A DNA stretch of 64,000 bases. Source: Lutibacter agarilyticus (GTDB lineage: Bacteria > Bacteroidota > Bacteroidia > Flavobacteriales > Flavobacteriaceae). Where the stretch lies: NCBI RefSeq assembly GCF_900188235.1, contig NZ_FZNT01000004.1:248001-312000 (forward strand), written 5' to 3'. The notes under the pieces were generated by a model, which was not told the origin of the DNA, did no database searches, and saw only the letters and a list, made by a program, of their open reading frames with translations. Every line of letters begins with the position of its first letter. Within the stretch, counting starts at the first letter, position 1. The translations under genes were made by a program, and so were the position numbers. Positions 1 to 8,563 of the stretch are shown here, one piece after another.

Positions 1-477
1 ACGCAATGTTGGGAAGATTTAAAAGCGTATTCAATTAACAAAAATGATACAGTAATTGGTATCGCTGCATCTGGCACTACGCCTTATGTAATTGCTGGTT
101 TAGAGATGTGTAATAAATATCAAATTTTAACTGGCTGTATCACTTGCAATGAAGGAAGTCCACTGGGTAAAACTGCTACACATCCTATTGAAGTAATTGT
201 TGGACCTGAATTTGTAACAGGTAGTTCAAGAATGAAAGCAGGAACCGCTCAAAAACTTGTTTTAAATATGATTTCAACAAGTGTGATGATTCAACTAGGA
301 AAAATAAAAGGCAATAGAATGGTTGATATGCAATTATCAAACAATAAATTGGTTGACCGTGGAACTAAAATGCTGATGGACGAATTAAATATTTCAGAAG
401 CAAAAGCGGAAAAACTACTTTTGAAGCATAACAATGTAAGAGCTGCAATAAATAACTTTAATAATGGCAACCAATAG
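1..477 (+). CDS. murQ: N-acetylmuramic acid 6-phosphate etherase, C-terminal part (5' end outside window)
   Basis: The frame is open from base 1, so the N-terminus is off the left edge. MurQ cleaves the lactyl ether of MurNAc-6-phosphate to give GlcNAc-6-phosphate and D-lactate, a cytoplasmic step of peptidoglycan recycling. The visible part carries the SIS-fold signature VIGIAASGTTPYV near the start and the family stretch GPEFVTGSSRMKAGTAQK, followed by KLVDRGTKML and a C-terminal helical UBA-like tail. The stop overlaps the next gene by 14 bases, implying co-transcription with the DUF6095-type and ATP-grasp genes. Family assignment is firm; only the missing start limits it. Confidence 0.93.
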   Translation, partial: TQCWEDLKAYSINKNDTVIGIAASGTTPYVIAGLEMCNKYQILTGCITCNEGSPLGKTATHPIEVIVGPEFVTGSSRMKAGTAQKLVLNMISTSVMIQLGKIKGNRMVDMQLSNNKLVDRGTKMLMDELNISEAKAEKLLLKHNNVRAAINNFNNGNQ

Positions 478-688
478 AAAAGAATTAGGAAGAGGCTTAA
501 AGTACGAACTAGGAGCATTACCACTTTTAATTATTGCTCCTATATTAATAACTATGGGCTTTAAAGCTATTAAACAGCAAAACAATTATATTTGGCTAAT
601 TGTTGGAATTCTACTAGCAATAAGTGCTATTGTATTAGGTTTTTTAGGGATTAAAATTATATTAAATGCTTTTTTTGAAAAAGATTAA
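464..688 (+). CDS. Small two-TM membrane protein, DUF6095-like
   Basis: A 74-residue protein with two hydrophobic segments (about residues 17-34 and 42-69) separated by a short polar loop (KQQNN). It starts inside the end of murQ and its stop shares one base with the next start, so the three genes are translationally packed. It resembles the DUF6095 family, which I remember as a flavobacterial family often following murQ; that label is from memory. Function is unknown. The tight coupling suggests an accessory inner-membrane role near cell-wall recycling, which is only inference. Confidence 0.75.
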   Translation: MATNRKELGRGLKYELGALPLLIIAPILITMGFKAIKQQNNYIWLIVGILLAISAIVLGFLGIKIILNAFFEKD

Positions 689-1737
689 TGGGCGCTTTTA
701 AATTTAACAAATGGGAATATTGGCCAAGCTATCTATTTTATGTACCTAACATACCCTACGCAATTTATTTAGCTTTAAGAGCTAAAAACTTTGTATTTTT
801 TTCAGCAACAAATCCTGCGATTAAACATTCAGGAAATGGTAGTGAATCTAAGTTTTCAACCATCCAATTAATTCCAGAAGCTTTTAAACCTGTATCTATT
901 TTTATAAAAACCAAAGATAAAATCTCAAACACACTACTTCAAGTTGCAAAAAACAATCTAAAATACCCTGTAATTATAAAACCAGATATTGGTTTTAGAG
1001 GTTTGTTAGTTAAAAAAATAAATTCAGAAAATGAATTGATTTCCTACCTTGAAAAACATCACGAGCTAGATTTAATAATTCAAGAATTTATAGATTTCAA
1101 AAATGAATGTGGTATTTTTTATCATAGAATTCCTTCAGAAAAAAAAGGAAAAATAACATCGATAACACTTAAAAGATATTTAACTATAAAGGGCGATGGA
1201 AAATCCTCTTTAAAAGAGTTAATTAAAAATGATAAGCGAGCAAAATTATACATTTCACTTTTAACAGAATTACACAAAAACAAGCTTAATACAGTGCTTA
1301 AAAAGGATGAAATAAAAACCTTAAACAGTATTGGAAACCATTCTAAAGGAACGCAATTCATCAATGGAAATCATTTAATTTCTTCTGAATTAGAAAATGG
1401 AATTGATTCAATTTATAAACAAATACCAAATTGGTTTTATGGAAGACTAGATTTAAAATACAATACTTTTGAAGAACTTGTTCAGCTTAAAAATTTTAAA
1501 ATAATTGAAATAAACGGTATTATTTCAGAACCAACTCACATTTACGATCCTGAAAAAATTAGTTATTTCAAAGCTTTAAAAGAAATTAGAAAACATTGGA
1601 AAATAATGTTTCAAATTGCAAACTTAAATCATACAAAATTCAACATTGAGTACGATAAATTATCTGATTTTACAAATAGTTTAAAACAATTAAAGAGGTA
1701 TACAAGGAAAATTCAAAAACAAAGCTTGAAACAATAA
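688..1737 (+). CDS. ATP-grasp ligase-like protein of unknown substrate
   Basis: A 349-residue protein with features of the D-Ala-D-Ala ligase/RimK/CphA type of ATP-grasp fold: a lysine plus loop YPVIIKPDIGFRG (about residues 94-106), a hinge region LIIQEFIDF, a GDGKSSLKELI segment like that of cyanophycin-synthetase-type ligases, and a metal-binding end GRLDLK...IIEINGI (about residues 251-275), with Asp and Glu/Asn ligands present. The catalytic frame therefore looks intact. Substrate is not readable. It closes the murQ operon (one-base overlap), so a muropeptide or amino-sugar-linked substrate is plausible but unproven. Confidence 0.72.
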   Translation: MGAFKFNKWEYWPSYLFYVPNIPYAIYLALRAKNFVFFSATNPAIKHSGNGSESKFSTIQLIPEAFKPVSIFIKTKDKISNTLLQVAKNNLKYPVIIKPDIGFRGLLVKKINSENELISYLEKHHELDLIIQEFIDFKNECGIFYHRIPSEKKGKITSITLKRYLTIKGDGKSSLKELIKNDKRAKLYISLLTELHKNKLNTVLKKDEIKTLNSIGNHSKGTQFINGNHLISSELENGIDSIYKQIPNWFYGRLDLKYNTFEELVQLKNFKIIEINGIISEPTHIYDPEKISYFKALKEIRKHWKIMFQIANLNHTKFNIEYDKLSDFTNSLKQLKRYTRKIQKQSLKQ

Positions 1738-1756
1738 AAGTTACTTTTTTAATAAA

Positions 1757-2254
1757 CTATTTATTATTTAGGGTTATTTTAGGTGTTGTAGGATTAAAAC
1801 CAAAGTCCTCGTCAGGTAATTCAATTCCTAATTGTGATATTACATAACCTACGCTAGCAAAATGATGAATTGCGTGGCTATGTGCCTGAATTAAAATGGC
1901 TGAAAGTGTATAATTAGCGGTTACAACACCCAAACCTAAATCGTCTGTTACAGTAACCATTGTATTGCATTTTTCAGTATCTAAATAATCTAACTTCTTA
2001 ACAATCTCATTAAAATAAATAAGACCATCAGCTGTAAAGTTTTCAGCTTTTTGATTTCTTTTTCTATTAATTAAATTAATAGAATTGTTATTTAAGCCAT
2101 CAAAAACGCAATCAAAAACATCTAATACATGACGCATATGGCTACCTATACTTGAGTAATAAGGAGCTATTGTAGTATTAGAATAATCTTCATCAGATAT
2201 ATGATTTAGTAAGTTAATTCCTCTTTCTAAATTCTTTTTAATAGCTTCAATCAT
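1757..2254 (-). CDS. DinB-family four-helix metalloprotein
   Basis: A 165-residue all-helical protein with the DinB/YfiT metal-site pattern: GSHMRHVLD (His39, His42) and a later QAHSHAIHHF cluster (His125-His131). The family has a four-helix bundle binding a divalent metal; known members include bacillithiol and mycothiol transferases, while many are uncharacterised. It is the last gene of a long minus-strand run, 35 bp after the LysE-type exporter. The exact reaction cannot be assigned. Confidence 0.8.
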   Translation of the reverse strand: MIEAIKKNLERGINLLNHISDEDYSNTTIAPYYSSIGSHMRHVLDVFDCVFDGLNNNSINLINRKRNQKAENFTADGLIYFNEIVKKLDYLDTEKCNTMVTVTDDLGLGVVTANYTLSAILIQAHSHAIHHFASVGYVISQLGIELPDEDFGFNPTTPKITLNNK

Positions 2255-2289
2255 ATTAAATTCTTAAATATTCGTAAATATAAAAATAT

Positions 2290-2904
2290 TTATGGGAACA
2301 ATCTTACGATTGTTATAATTCCTAAAACAATGAAAACACCACATAAAATAAGGTTTATATTTTTTGCAATAAAAGATACTTTAGTTGAAATAATATTCGC
2401 AAAATAAATATAAGTTCCAAACAATAATAACGAACCTACAAATACCCCAAATACAAAAAACAAAATGTAAGGCTGCTCTATTACAATATAACCTTTAGAT
2501 GCTAAAAATATAGAACTAGCCAAATAAAAAGGAATTGAAAGCATATTTAATGCAGACATCATGAAACCTTTTACAAAAAAATTACCTTTCCCTGATTTTG
2601 CCTTGGGGTCAACTTTATTTCTAGAAAGTATATAGAAAAATATTGCTAATGAAAAAAACACAAATACACCTGCTTTCTCTAAAACTGTTATTATTTTGGG
2701 GTTACTTACAAAATAATCTGCAAAAAACAAGGAGACTCCTGCTTGAATTAAAATTGTTACTGCTGCGCCTAAAGCAAATTTTTCACTTTCGTTTTTCCCA
2801 AAATCAATGCGAACTTTTAAGGCTGTCATGTTTAACATCCCGGGAGATATCATAGCAAGATATGCTATTAATAAACCATATAATACGTGTAAAAAATAAT
2901 CCAT
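2290..2904 (-). CDS. LysE-family translocator
   Basis: A 204-residue inner-membrane protein with about six hydrophobic segments and an N-terminal LysE/RhtB-like stretch (AYLAMISPGMLNMTALK) in which the SPGP-type motif appears as SPGM. LysE-type proteins export amino acids or derivatives using the proton gradient. Substrate cannot be read. It sits 48 bp after the flippase and 35 bp before DinB on the same strand, probably as part of the same transcript, though its role is likely separate from glycan synthesis. Confidence 0.8.
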   Translation of the reverse strand: MDYFLHVLYGLLIAYLAMISPGMLNMTALKVRIDFGKNESEKFALGAAVTILIQAGVSLFFADYFVSNPKIITVLEKAGVFVFFSLAIFFYILSRNKVDPKAKSGKGNFFVKGFMMSALNMLSIPFYLASSIFLASKGYIVIEQPYILFFVFGVFVGSLLLFGTYIYFANIISTKVSFIAKNINLILCGVFIVLGIITIVRLFP

Positions 2905-2952
2905 TAAATAAAAATTGAGTAGTTCGTTTAACTTTAAATCTTAGTTGCCATT

Positions 2953-4413
2953 TTAATTTTTCCTTACAAATTTCAACACTAATTCTTTTAGATCATTTGA
3001 AATATTTAGTTTATTCACAACTACTATATATAAAACAATAATAAAACAGCTATTTAAAAGTATATTAATTATTGGGTGAAAATTAAAATTCCAGAAATAA
3101 AAAACAACATAAATTAGTGTGATACTTAGTAACACTTTAAGCGTATTTAGCCCAAAAGGTTGTACCTTAATTTTAGCATTTATATACATTATTTTAATAA
3201 AACTATACATAAAAACAACTATAAAAGTTGCCAAAGCAGCTCCGTTAATACCTATTAACTGAATGAACCATTTGTTTAAAAAAATAACACTAAGTGCCAT
3301 TGCAATTGACAAATAAAAATAAATTTTATAGTATTTAGAATTCACTAAAATGGCATTTCCTGTCCCTAAAGATAGTTCAACCAATTTTGTAATTGAAATT
3401 ATAAAAACAATCCAAATACCGTTTGTAAATTCTGGCTTGTTAATTATTGCATACAAATCGGTGATATTTAAATTAATTAAGAGGAATAAAAGTCCACCTA
3501 TAATTAATAAGTTTAACGATGTTTTTTTGTATAAATCTTCCACCTCAACCATATTGTTTTCGTTCATTTCTTTGGCTGTAATTGGGGTTGTAATTTGCTG
3601 CATAGCTCTTGTCGGTATTGCTATTACACTTGCAATATAAACACCTACAGAATAATAAGCTACTTGCGCTATTTGTTCCATTTGTGGTATCATAAACTTA
3701 TCTATTTCCAACAAAACACCTGATGCTGAACCAGCAATAATAATATATCCTGAAAAAGATAGAATCTCTTTTAAATTTTGTGGTAACTTAAAAATAAATT
3801 TAGGACGGTACACGTAAAAAGCATACAGCTTCATAATTAAAGTTCTAAGTCCGTAAACTATAACAACACCATAAATAAACTCATCGTTAGATAGCCAATT
3901 TAAATACACGGCAAACAGTAAAAATGAAGTACAAACACGCGCAAATATTTCTTTTATAAAATTCCCAAAAATAGATTTAAACTGTACTTTGGTCCAAGAA
4001 TAAAAAACTTCAAAATAACCCATAAAAACCGCAACTATAAAAATTAAATAGGTGTAGTTTTTAATCAATGGGTTTTCAACCGAAAGCCAATTTGCAATAC
4101 TATTATAAAAATAAGTTCCTATAAAAGCTAAAGGAATAATTACAAATAGTGGTAATAAAAGTGTACTTACTAAAAAACTATCTTGTTCTTTAAGTGTTTT
4201 GTATGAAGAATAAAACTTTATAATTGTATGCTGCATTCCAAATACCAATAAAGGCATTAAAATATTAGCAGTAGATAACAAAAATGTGATTAGGCCAAAA
4301 TAATCTTCTTCTAAAAAATGAGTATATAAAAACAACACATTTAAACCACCAATGGCAAAACCTAAAAATAAAATTAAGGTATTAATAAATGATTGTTTTA
4401 TAACAATTCCCAT
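2953..4413 (-). CDS. Polysaccharide flippase (MATE/MVF superfamily, Wzx-like)
   Basis: A 486-residue integral membrane protein with 12-14 predicted hydrophobic helices and few charged residues, typical of oligosaccharide flippases that move undecaprenyl-linked sugars across the inner membrane. The start (ATG at 4411-4413) overlaps the last base of the epimerase gene, giving a coupled stop/start. The upstream genes are two glycosyltransferases, an epimerase and a methyltransferase, so this is the export step of a surface-glycan locus. A polymerase (Wzy) and chain-length regulator are not in the window. Confidence 0.87.
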   Translation of the reverse strand: MGIVIKQSFINTLILFLGFAIGGLNVLFLYTHFLEEDYFGLITFLLSTANILMPLLVFGMQHTIIKFYSSYKTLKEQDSFLVSTLLLPLFVIIPLAFIGTYFYNSIANWLSVENPLIKNYTYLIFIVAVFMGYFEVFYSWTKVQFKSIFGNFIKEIFARVCTSFLLFAVYLNWLSNDEFIYGVVIVYGLRTLIMKLYAFYVYRPKFIFKLPQNLKEILSFSGYIIIAGSASGVLLEIDKFMIPQMEQIAQVAYYSVGVYIASVIAIPTRAMQQITTPITAKEMNENNMVEVEDLYKKTSLNLLIIGGLLFLLINLNITDLYAIINKPEFTNGIWIVFIISITKLVELSLGTGNAILVNSKYYKIYFYLSIAMALSVIFLNKWFIQLIGINGAALATFIVVFMYSFIKIMYINAKIKVQPFGLNTLKVLLSITLIYVVFYFWNFNFHPIINILLNSCFIIVLYIVVVNKLNISNDLKELVLKFVRKN

Positions 4414-5492
4414 TATACGATTTCTATAATTTCTTTATAAATTTTTTCTCCTACATGTTCGCCAAATAAATTCATTTCAAAATTTGTTACTGTCTGTTGA
4501 AATTCATTATAAGCAGAAATAATCGTATTTTTATGAGCTCCTGCAATTTTTGCGAATCCATTTGAAACTAGCTCTACCCACTCTGTTTCTTCACGTGCAA
4601 CTATACAATGCTTTTTATTAAAAAACGCTTCTTTTTGTAATCCGCCACTATCAGTAACCACCAAATTACAATGTTGTAATAATTCTAACATATCAAAATA
4701 ACCAATCGGGTCAATTATTTCAACCGCGAAGTTTAAATGCTGTTTTTCTAAAATTGATTTTGTACGTGGATGCAGTGGTACAATTACTCTTTTATCTTTG
4801 TTTATATGGGCTAATGCCTCAAAAATTGCTTTTAAATTCTCAATGTCATCAGTATTTTCTTGCCTATGAATCGTTGCCAATACAAATTTGTTATGTTGAA
4901 GATTTAAGGTTGAAATAATATCTGATTTTTCAGAAGAAGTTTCACTATAAAAAGCAACAGCATCTTTCATAATATCGCCACTTTTTACCACTTTTGAAGG
5001 CATTGTTAAAAAACCTTCTTTCGTTAAATTTTCAACAGCTGTATCTGTAGGGCAAATTAAAAGATCGGAAATTCTATCGGTTAAAATTCTATTGATTTCT
5101 TCAGGCATTTTCATATTAAATGAACGTAAACCAGCTTCAATATGAACCACCTTAATATCCAATTTTTTGGCTGCTAACGCACCAGCCAACGTTGAATTTG
5201 TATCTCCATAAACCACCACAACATCTGGTTTTTCAATCAATAAAACCTCCTCTATTTTCTGTAACATTTGTCCAGTCATTGCACCATGATTCAACCCGTT
5301 AATTGCTAAATTATAAGTAGGCTTTGGAATGTTCATTTCCTCAAAAAATATGTCGCTCATATTGGCGTCGTAATGCTGACCTGTGTGTACAATTACTTCT
5401 TTAATAGCTTTGTATTTTAAAATAACTCTACTTAAAACTGCAGCTTTTACAAACTGTGGTCTTGCACCTAATATGGTAACTATTTTTTTCAT
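4413..5492 (-). CDS. wecB: UDP-N-acetylglucosamine 2-epimerase (non-hydrolysing)
   Basis: A 359-residue cytoplasmic enzyme converting UDP-GlcNAc to UDP-ManNAc, the precursor for ManNAc-containing surface glycans. Visible family motifs are GARPQFVKAA at the N-terminus, TGQHYDANMSD, VYGDTNSTLAGALAA, HIEAGLRSFN with PEEINR, ATIHRQENT and TDSGGLQKEAF. Length is normal for the family. It overlaps the preceding glycosyltransferase by 4 bases and the flippase by 1 base, so it is embedded in the glycan operon. Symbol wecB is used in the generic sense. Confidence 0.95.
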   Translation of the reverse strand: MKKIVTILGARPQFVKAAVLSRVILKYKAIKEVIVHTGQHYDANMSDIFFEEMNIPKPTYNLAINGLNHGAMTGQMLQKIEEVLLIEKPDVVVVYGDTNSTLAGALAAKKLDIKVVHIEAGLRSFNMKMPEEINRILTDRISDLLICPTDTAVENLTKEGFLTMPSKVVKSGDIMKDAVAFYSETSSEKSDIISTLNLQHNKFVLATIHRQENTDDIENLKAIFEALAHINKDKRVIVPLHPRTKSILEKQHLNFAVEIIDPIGYFDMLELLQHCNLVVTDSGGLQKEAFFNKKHCIVAREETEWVELVSNGFAKIAGAHKNTIISAYNEFQQTVTNFEMNLFGEHVGEKIYKEIIEIV

Positions 5493-6766
5493 TTGGTAAG
5501 ATCAATTATTAGTTCAGCAACTTTCTTCGTTAATTCTTTTCTGTGGAATTGTTCTATATTTTTTGACTGAATACTCAAATCGCCTTTTTTATAGTTTACA
5601 TACAAATCGAGTATACTATTTTTCAATTGTATTTTATCTTCAAAATTCACGGTTGTACCAGCCTGTGTATTTTTTAATATTTCAGCTAAATCTCCATCAC
5701 TTGGCGCAATAGCTAATATAGGGCGTTTTGCCATTAAATATTCAAATATTTTACCTGTAATTATTCCTTTTGCACTAGGCACATTATTTACCACCAATAC
5801 TAAAACTTGCGATTTTTGTTGAAATTCCAATACTTCTTTATGCGAAACGTAATCAATAATTTCTACATTATTTGATAACTGATTTGTTTCAATATCCTTT
5901 AAAATAGACACATCAATTTTACCAATTAGTTTTAATTGAAAATCGTTTTTGAAACTTTCATTTTCCGAACAAAGTTCTGAAAACACCTCCCATAACATTT
6001 TTGGGTTTCTATCGGCATTCATTAAGCCTATATGGGTACACGTAAACTTATCATCAAGCTTTGTATTTACTTCCTTTATTTCGCCATCAAAGCCATTAGT
6101 TATCGTAAGAATATTCGAATTAAAATGGTCATAATTCTTTTTCATGGTGTTACCAACCACTAAAACAGCATCTGCATTTTTCAATACTTTTTCTTCTAAA
6201 AAATGATGTTTTTTTATCGCTTTTTTTGAAAGTGGTAGCTGATGAAAATAATCAATTTCTGTCCAAGGATCTCTAAAATCTGCAATCCATTTCACAGGTA
6301 ACCGCTGTATTAACGCTAAGCCAATTAAATGTAAACTATGCGGCGGACCAGTGGTTATTACACAATCTATATTGGATTCTTCAAGATACTTTTTCAAATA
6401 TTTCACCGATGGTTTCACCCAAAATTTACGCGCATCAGGAATAAAATAATTTGCACGAATATAGTGTAATACTTTGCCTATAAAAGTAGGATTTGGATTT
6501 AAAAAACCAGCACTTTCGGTTTTCTTCTTTCCAAATAATGACAACAAATTGTTAGGCTCCCAAATTGGCTGTTTTATAACTTTTATGCCTTTCGGAATTT
6601 CATTTTCTAATGAAGTATCTAGTATTGGGTAACTCGGATTTTCAACCGTATAAACTACAGGTTCTATACCAAAAGCTCTAAAGTACTTTACAAACTTTAA
6701 CCAACGCTGCACCCCAGAACCTCCTGCAGGTGGCCAATAATAAGTTATAATGAGTACTTTTTTCAT
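5489..6766 (-). CDS. Glycosyltransferase, GT4-like
   Basis: A 425-residue protein beginning with YYWPPAGGSGVQRWLKF, typical of GT-B glycosyltransferases that act on surface polysaccharide precursors, followed by TTGPPHSLHLIG and ADFRDPWTEID in the N-terminal Rossmann domain. The C-terminal domain has GKIFEYLMAKRPILAI, matching the nucleotide-sugar binding EX7E-type region. The gene overlaps wecB by 4 bases and follows another glycosyltransferase by 5 bases. Donor and acceptor sugars cannot be told from sequence. Confidence 0.88.
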   Translation of the reverse strand: MKKVLIITYYWPPAGGSGVQRWLKFVKYFRAFGIEPVVYTVENPSYPILDTSLENEIPKGIKVIKQPIWEPNNLLSLFGKKKTESAGFLNPNPTFIGKVLHYIRANYFIPDARKFWVKPSVKYLKKYLEESNIDCVITTGPPHSLHLIGLALIQRLPVKWIADFRDPWTEIDYFHQLPLSKKAIKKHHFLEEKVLKNADAVLVVGNTMKKNYDHFNSNILTITNGFDGEIKEVNTKLDDKFTCTHIGLMNADRNPKMLWEVFSELCSENESFKNDFQLKLIGKIDVSILKDIETNQLSNNVEIIDYVSHKEVLEFQQKSQVLVLVVNNVPSAKGIITGKIFEYLMAKRPILAIAPSDGDLAEILKNTQAGTTVNFEDKIQLKNSILDLYVNYKKGDLSIQSKNIEQFHRKELTKKVAELIIDLTK

Positions 6767-6771
6767 GCTGT

Positions 6772-7953
6772 TTAATTATGATATAAAGCTATTAATTTTT
6801 CTGAAGCTAATTCCCAACAAAATTCATTTTCAATAAATGACTTTCCATTTTCTCCTAATTCTTTTTGTAAGGTAGAATTGTTGTATAACTCTAAAACTTT
6901 CGAACTAAAATCAGTCGTATTTTCAGCTTCGTGAACCAAACCGGCTACTGCTTTTTCAACAATATTTTGCTGTGAAACGGCATTACTCACTATCAATGGC
7001 TTTGCAAAACTCATATATTGAAATATTTTATTTGCGTACGTAGTGTCGTGGTGTAAATTCCTTTTTAAAGGCGAAATACAAATAGCACTTGCTTTTATAT
7101 AAGAGGGAAATAATGTTTCATTTTTCCAACCTTCAAAATCTACATACGCTTCAATCCCCAAATTTTTAACTTGATTTTTTAAAATAGTATCAGAAGTATT
7201 ACTACCAACAATCACCAATTTAATAGAAGGAATGTTATTTTTTAAGGTTGAAATACTTTCTATCGCCGTTTGTAAACCTCTTCTTAAACCAGTATCACCA
7301 ACATACAACAACACAAAACTAGACTGGTATTTCTCTATAATTTCAGGTTGAAAAACCGCTTTTTCAAAATAGGATTTATGTACCGTATTTGGCACAACAA
7401 CAATATTTTTTGAAGGCTTCCCTACTCTATGTACAAGCTCCTGTTTTGCTTCTTCAGTAACAACCACAACGTTAGTTGCCTTTTTTACAAACTCTTCTTC
7501 TTTATGTTTCCACTTTTTTGAAGAGATTAAAAACTTCCCAGGAAATTGTTGTAAATGAGGATAAAACTTCATGATTTCTGGTCGGTTTTCGTGTAAATCA
7601 AGCGTTGTTTTTAATTTCAACTTTTTGTTTGCCTTAAAAACAGCTTCAGCAATTTGAATGTCGTGTATATGAATAATATCAATTTCATTGAACTCTAAAA
7701 AGTGCTCGATTTTTTTTGACATTACTGCAGAATAAAAAGGAAATGTATAAACTAAAGCCGATAATTTATATAGTAATTTAGAAGACATATACCGTTTAAC
7801 CTGGATGCCTTTTACAACCTCATTCTCTTTTTCTTCTTCGTATTTTAAGCAAAATAGGAAAACTTCGTGCCCTTTTTCAATTAATGATATAGCCTCATTC
7901 TCCACTCTGGGATCAGGTGGAAACGTCTTGTCTAAAATCATTCCTATGCGCAT
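6772..7953 (-). CDS. Glycosyltransferase, GT4 family
   Basis: A 393-residue GT-B protein. N-terminal domain: KTFPPDPRVENEAISL then IIHIHDIQIAEAVF. C-terminal GT4 domain: VLLYVGDTGLRRGL, IVGSNTSD, the acidic-rich HHDTTYANKIFQYMSFAKP segment corresponding to the EX7E site, and a closing helical tail. It lies 5 bp downstream of the methyltransferase gene and 5 bp upstream of the next glycosyltransferase, firmly within the glycan operon. Specificity is unknown. Confidence 0.9.
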   Translation of the reverse strand: MRIGMILDKTFPPDPRVENEAISLIEKGHEVFLFCLKYEEEKENEVVKGIQVKRYMSSKLLYKLSALVYTFPFYSAVMSKKIEHFLEFNEIDIIHIHDIQIAEAVFKANKKLKLKTTLDLHENRPEIMKFYPHLQQFPGKFLISSKKWKHKEEEFVKKATNVVVVTEEAKQELVHRVGKPSKNIVVVPNTVHKSYFEKAVFQPEIIEKYQSSFVLLYVGDTGLRRGLQTAIESISTLKNNIPSIKLVIVGSNTSDTILKNQVKNLGIEAYVDFEGWKNETLFPSYIKASAICISPLKRNLHHDTTYANKIFQYMSFAKPLIVSNAVSQQNIVEKAVAGLVHEAENTTDFSSKVLELYNNSTLQKELGENGKSFIENEFCWELASEKLIALYHN

Positions 7954-7958
7954 AGCAA

Positions 7959-8474
7959 TTATTTTTCTGCGTAAATAGCGTAATAACGTGGTGTAAATTT
8001 TCGTAAAATTGGTCGTATTCCAATTTTATTGATGGGGCTTGTCCACTTTTGTTTGTTCTTAATCGTCCAACCTGCTTTTTCAACCAACCAATCAAACTGC
8101 CAATCTTCAAACTCATGATAATGTCTGTCGCGCATATCAGTTTTACTTCTATAAGCCGAAGCAAACCATAAATTAAGCGGAATTGTAGCTATTAATTTGG
8201 GCGCTTCAATTTCTTTTAACACTTGATAAGGCGCTAATAAATGCTCAAAAATTTCAAAAGCAGTAACAGCATCTACTTTGTGTTTTTTTACAATTTCTGG
8301 AACTTCATCTAAATCTTCACCCGAGGTGTTGTAAACGGTATACCCATTTTGCTCCATAATTTCTGAAAATGGATTCCGAACACCTAAATCTAAAATTGTA
8401 GCTGGCGCCGGCAAAACATTTTGTAAAAATTCTAAGGTATGCTGATATCTTTTTTTTGGTACTATATTATACAT
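7959..8474 (-). CDS. SAM-dependent methyltransferase (class I-like)
   Basis: A 171-residue protein with a motif I-like nucleotide loop (TILDLGVRNPFSEIM, where the canonical GxGxG is degenerate) and a FEIFEHLLAPYQVLKEI segment typical of small class I methyltransferases. It opens the glycan subcluster and could methylate a sugar or lipid-linked intermediate; this is inference from context. 89 bp separate it from yfhO upstream, enough for its own promoter. The degenerate glycine loop leaves some doubt about activity. Confidence 0.75.
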   Translation of the reverse strand: MYNIVPKKRYQHTLEFLQNVLPAPATILDLGVRNPFSEIMEQNGYTVYNTSGEDLDEVPEIVKKHKVDAVTAFEIFEHLLAPYQVLKEIEAPKLIATIPLNLWFASAYRSKTDMRDRHYHEFEDWQFDWLVEKAGWTIKNKQKWTSPINKIGIRPILRKFTPRYYAIYAEK

Positions 8475-8563
8475 GAATACAATAGGTGAATTAGTTGTTG
8501 AATTCTTAATTAAGTTGAATTAATTCCAACTAAAATTATTATAACTATTTAATTTTAAGAAAT

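Noticed and set aside
7913..8164. 83-residue minus-strand ORF overlapping the methyltransferase and glycosyltransferase
   Set aside because: Out-of-frame reading of two real genes that together leave no room for it.
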